This document shows positions 62,770 to 64,000 of a stretch of DNA of 64,000 nt, one piece after another (the stretch's first letter is position 1; each line of letters starts with the position of its first letter). The stretch lies in assembly GCA_002999035.1 (NCBI GenBank), contig CP027241.1, forward strand, positions 2,618,195-2,682,194, in the 5' to 3' direction. The notes under the pieces were generated by a model. The model made no database searches. It saw only the letters and a list, made by a program, of their open reading frames with translations, and was not told the origin of the DNA. Both the position numbers and the translations under genes were made by a program. This DNA comes from Lachnospiraceae bacterium oral taxon 500 (GTDB lineage: Bacteria; Bacillota; Clostridia; Lachnospirales; Vallitaleaceae).

Positions 62770-62857
62770 GTTTAGGCAAGCCGATATTTATGCCTGATAT
62801 GCCGGAGAGAGCTTCTTTTCCAAAGGCATACCAAGTATCAATACCTATTTGCCTAAC
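62770..62857. repeat. Family 1 palindromic element, copy 9
   Basis: 88 bp with ends GTTTAGGCAA/TTGCCTAAC and core TTTATGCCTGATATGCCGG, matching copy 1 (TTTATGCTTGATATGCCGG). The right half AAGGCATACCAAGTATCAATA opposes it imperfectly. It lies between the coiled-coil gene and rex, followed by a short ATTCAC tandem run. Confidence 0.75.
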
Positions 62858-62925
62858 ATTCACATTCACATTCATATTTCACTTTTCGCAAATTCTGAAT
62901 GACTTGTCTGAAGTGAGCAATAGCG

Positions 62926-63573
62926 TCAATGTTTTTCGTTTTTAGCAGTCAGTTTTTCATTAATCGCATAGGACAGTGTCATCAGGCTTTCCGACAAGTG
63001 CACATTTTCAATGCAAACCTTGCCGCTGGAGGAATGAAGATCAATCGGCGCAAAGTTCCAAATCCCCTTAACACCCCATTTTCCCAGATTCATCGCCATT
63101 TCCGGCGCTTTCTGCTTGGGCAGCGTCAGCACAGCGATATCCACATCATTTTCCTGCATAAAGCCTTCAATTTCCGCCACATCTCTAATTTCAATATCCC
63201 GGACAATCATGCCGATCAGGCGGGGATTGACATCAAATAAGCCCTTCACTTTAAAGCCCTTGCGCTCAAACTCGATATAATTGGCCAGCGCCTGTCCCAA
63301 ATTGCCGACCCCGATAATAATGATATTATACTCCTTTTCCAGGCCCAAGATTTTGCCAATGGAAGTATACAGATATTCGACATTGTAGCCGTAGCCCTGT
63401 TGGCCGAACTCGCCGAAGTTATTTAAATCCTGCCGGATCTGCGAGGCCGTCACCCCCATCCGCTCGCTTAATTCCTTGGAAGAAGTCCGAATCACATCGT
63501 TTTCCAATAAATCTCCCAAATACCGATAATACCGCGGCAATCTTTTGATGACCGCCTGTGAAATTTTTTTCAT
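62926..63573 (-). CDS. rex: Redox-sensing repressor Rex
   Basis: Repressor that leaves DNA when NADH/NAD+ is high, controlling fermentation genes. 215 residues: an N-terminal winged helix (VIKRLPRYYRYLGDLLENDVIRTSSKELSERMG, about 8-40), then a Rossmann domain with IIGVGNLGQALANY near 87 (GxGxxG type) and FAPIDLHSSSGKVCIENVHLSESLMTLSY near the end. Both arrangement and length match Rex. adhE at 19885 is an expected target. It is read from a consensus promoter. Confidence 0.96.
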   Translation of the reverse strand: MKKISQAVIKRLPRYYRYLGDLLENDVIRTSSKELSERMGVTASQIRQDLNNFGEFGQQGYGYNVEYLYTSIGKILGLEKEYNIIIIGVGNLGQALANYIEFERKGFKVKGLFDVNPRLIGMIVRDIEIRDVAEIEGFMQENDVDIAVLTLPKQKAPEMAMNLGKWGVKGIWNFAPIDLHSSSGKVCIENVHLSESLMTLSYAINEKLTAKNEKH

Positions 63574-63654
63574 CTGCCTGCTCCTTTTTACATGATAAAA
63601 TCTTCAGCCGACTTTCCTTTCTCCGTCATGGCTGACTGCCATAAAATTAATTCT

Positions 63655-63683
63655 ATTATATAGATATGTGAAAAGCTTGTCAA
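63655..63683 (-). promoter_or_regulatory. Consensus sigmaA promoter for rex
   Basis: Minus strand TTGACA (63678-63683), 17 bases, TATAAT (63655-63660): a perfect consensus. Confidence 0.95.
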
Positions 63684-63700
63684 CCGAACTAACTTTATTT

Positions 63701-64000
63701 TTAGCGAATTTCTTTGATTTTGGCAAACAGCTCCCGGTTTTCTTCAATCTTCTTTTTGCTGCCGACCGTACAAATATAATCGGTCGTCAAAACCTGCTCA
63801 TAAAACTTGCTCATATTTTTCAGCTCATCTAAGCTCGTATCTAAAATTTCCCGCCGGGTCTGACTTTCTTCTTCCGGGCTCAGTTCGCTGAAATGCATGG
63901 CCATAATTTTGGCATTTTCCATCGATGGTGTCAGCGGCGTATCAATTCCGGCAATTGTTCCGATAATTGTATTCTTGATTTCTTCCTCGGTAATATTCAG
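63701..64000 (-). CDS. M16C zinc metallopeptidase, C-terminal part (5' end outside window)
   Basis: About 99 codons of the C-terminus are present, open to the window edge. The segment TIIGTIAGIDTPLTPSMENAK followed by SPEEESQTRREILDTSLDELKNMS is typical of the last domain of PreP/presequence-protease type M16C peptidases, which degrade peptides in a closed chamber. The catalytic HxxEH lies in the missing N-terminal half, so activity cannot be judged here. It ends just before the rex promoter and is read in the same direction. Confidence 0.75.
   Translation of the reverse strand: MNITEEEIKNTIIGTIAGIDTPLTPSMENAKIMAMHFSELSPEEESQTRREILDTSLDELKNMSKFYEQVLTTDYICTVGSKKKIEENRELFAKIKEIR

Overview
This window looks like a chromosomal segment of an anaerobic, fermentative, Gram-positive bacterium, most likely a member of the Clostridia. 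The pointers are a HrcA/CIRCE site before clpB, a sigmaA-type promoter grammar, a mraZ-rsmH-ftsL-ftsI-murE-mraY-ftsW-ftsQ-ftsZ division cluster, Rex with an AdhE alcohol/acetaldehyde dehydrogenase, a flavodiiron oxygen/NO reductase, lar (nickel-pincer cofactor) genes, and an LPKTG sortase substrate. MurE carries DNPR, the signature of meso-diaminopimelate addition. No species name can be given from the sequence alone.

Layout. 1-2.8 kb: larB-larC-larE (larE cut by the window edge). 3-14.6 kb: cysK, nrdR and the division/wall cluster, all on the minus strand, starting at a mraZ promoter with four MraZ boxes; murD and murG are absent from it. 14.8-22.5 kb: lgt, a beta-propeller lactonase, CIRCE-controlled clpB and adhE with a possible Rex operator. 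23-31.8 kb: a phosphohexomutase, an AI-2E family permease, an AT-rich RelBE-type toxin-antitoxin pair, tRNA-Pro(GGG), a nitroreductase, a DUF2264 protein and a lipoprotein. 32-39.9 kb: one 2377-residue VWA/Cna-B surface protein preceded by a strong promoter and a class I cyclic-di-GMP riboswitch. 40-43.8 kb: MATE exporter, HicAB, a nuclease remnant and a split ThrE/YjjPB-type exporter. 43.9-53.7 kb: recA, rho, a 39-residue membrane protein, a lipoprotein deacetylase, recU, a pseudouridine synthase, dut, pnp and rpsO. 54-64 kb: tyrS, a flavodiiron protein, a second MATE exporter, alr, nnr, acpS, a coiled-coil protein, rex and the end of an M16C peptidase.

The least ordinary material lies between genes. 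Two families of palindromic intergenic elements are scattered through the window. Family 1 has GTTCAGGC...GCCTGAAC ends (nine copies, two of which supply the stop codon of the adjacent gene). Family 2 has CTCAACTTTCCC...GGGAAAGTTGAG ends (three copies, one in the leader of the surface protein, one in the leader of tyrS and one between pnp and rpsO). Other points are the c-di-GMP riboswitch before the giant adhesin, a duplicated FtsL C-terminus forming a 21-codon ORF in the ftsL-ftsI junction, a very long hairpin in the pnp leader and a structured tyrS leader. Coordinates of starts were chosen from visible ribosome binding sites; no alignment, folding or database search could be run.
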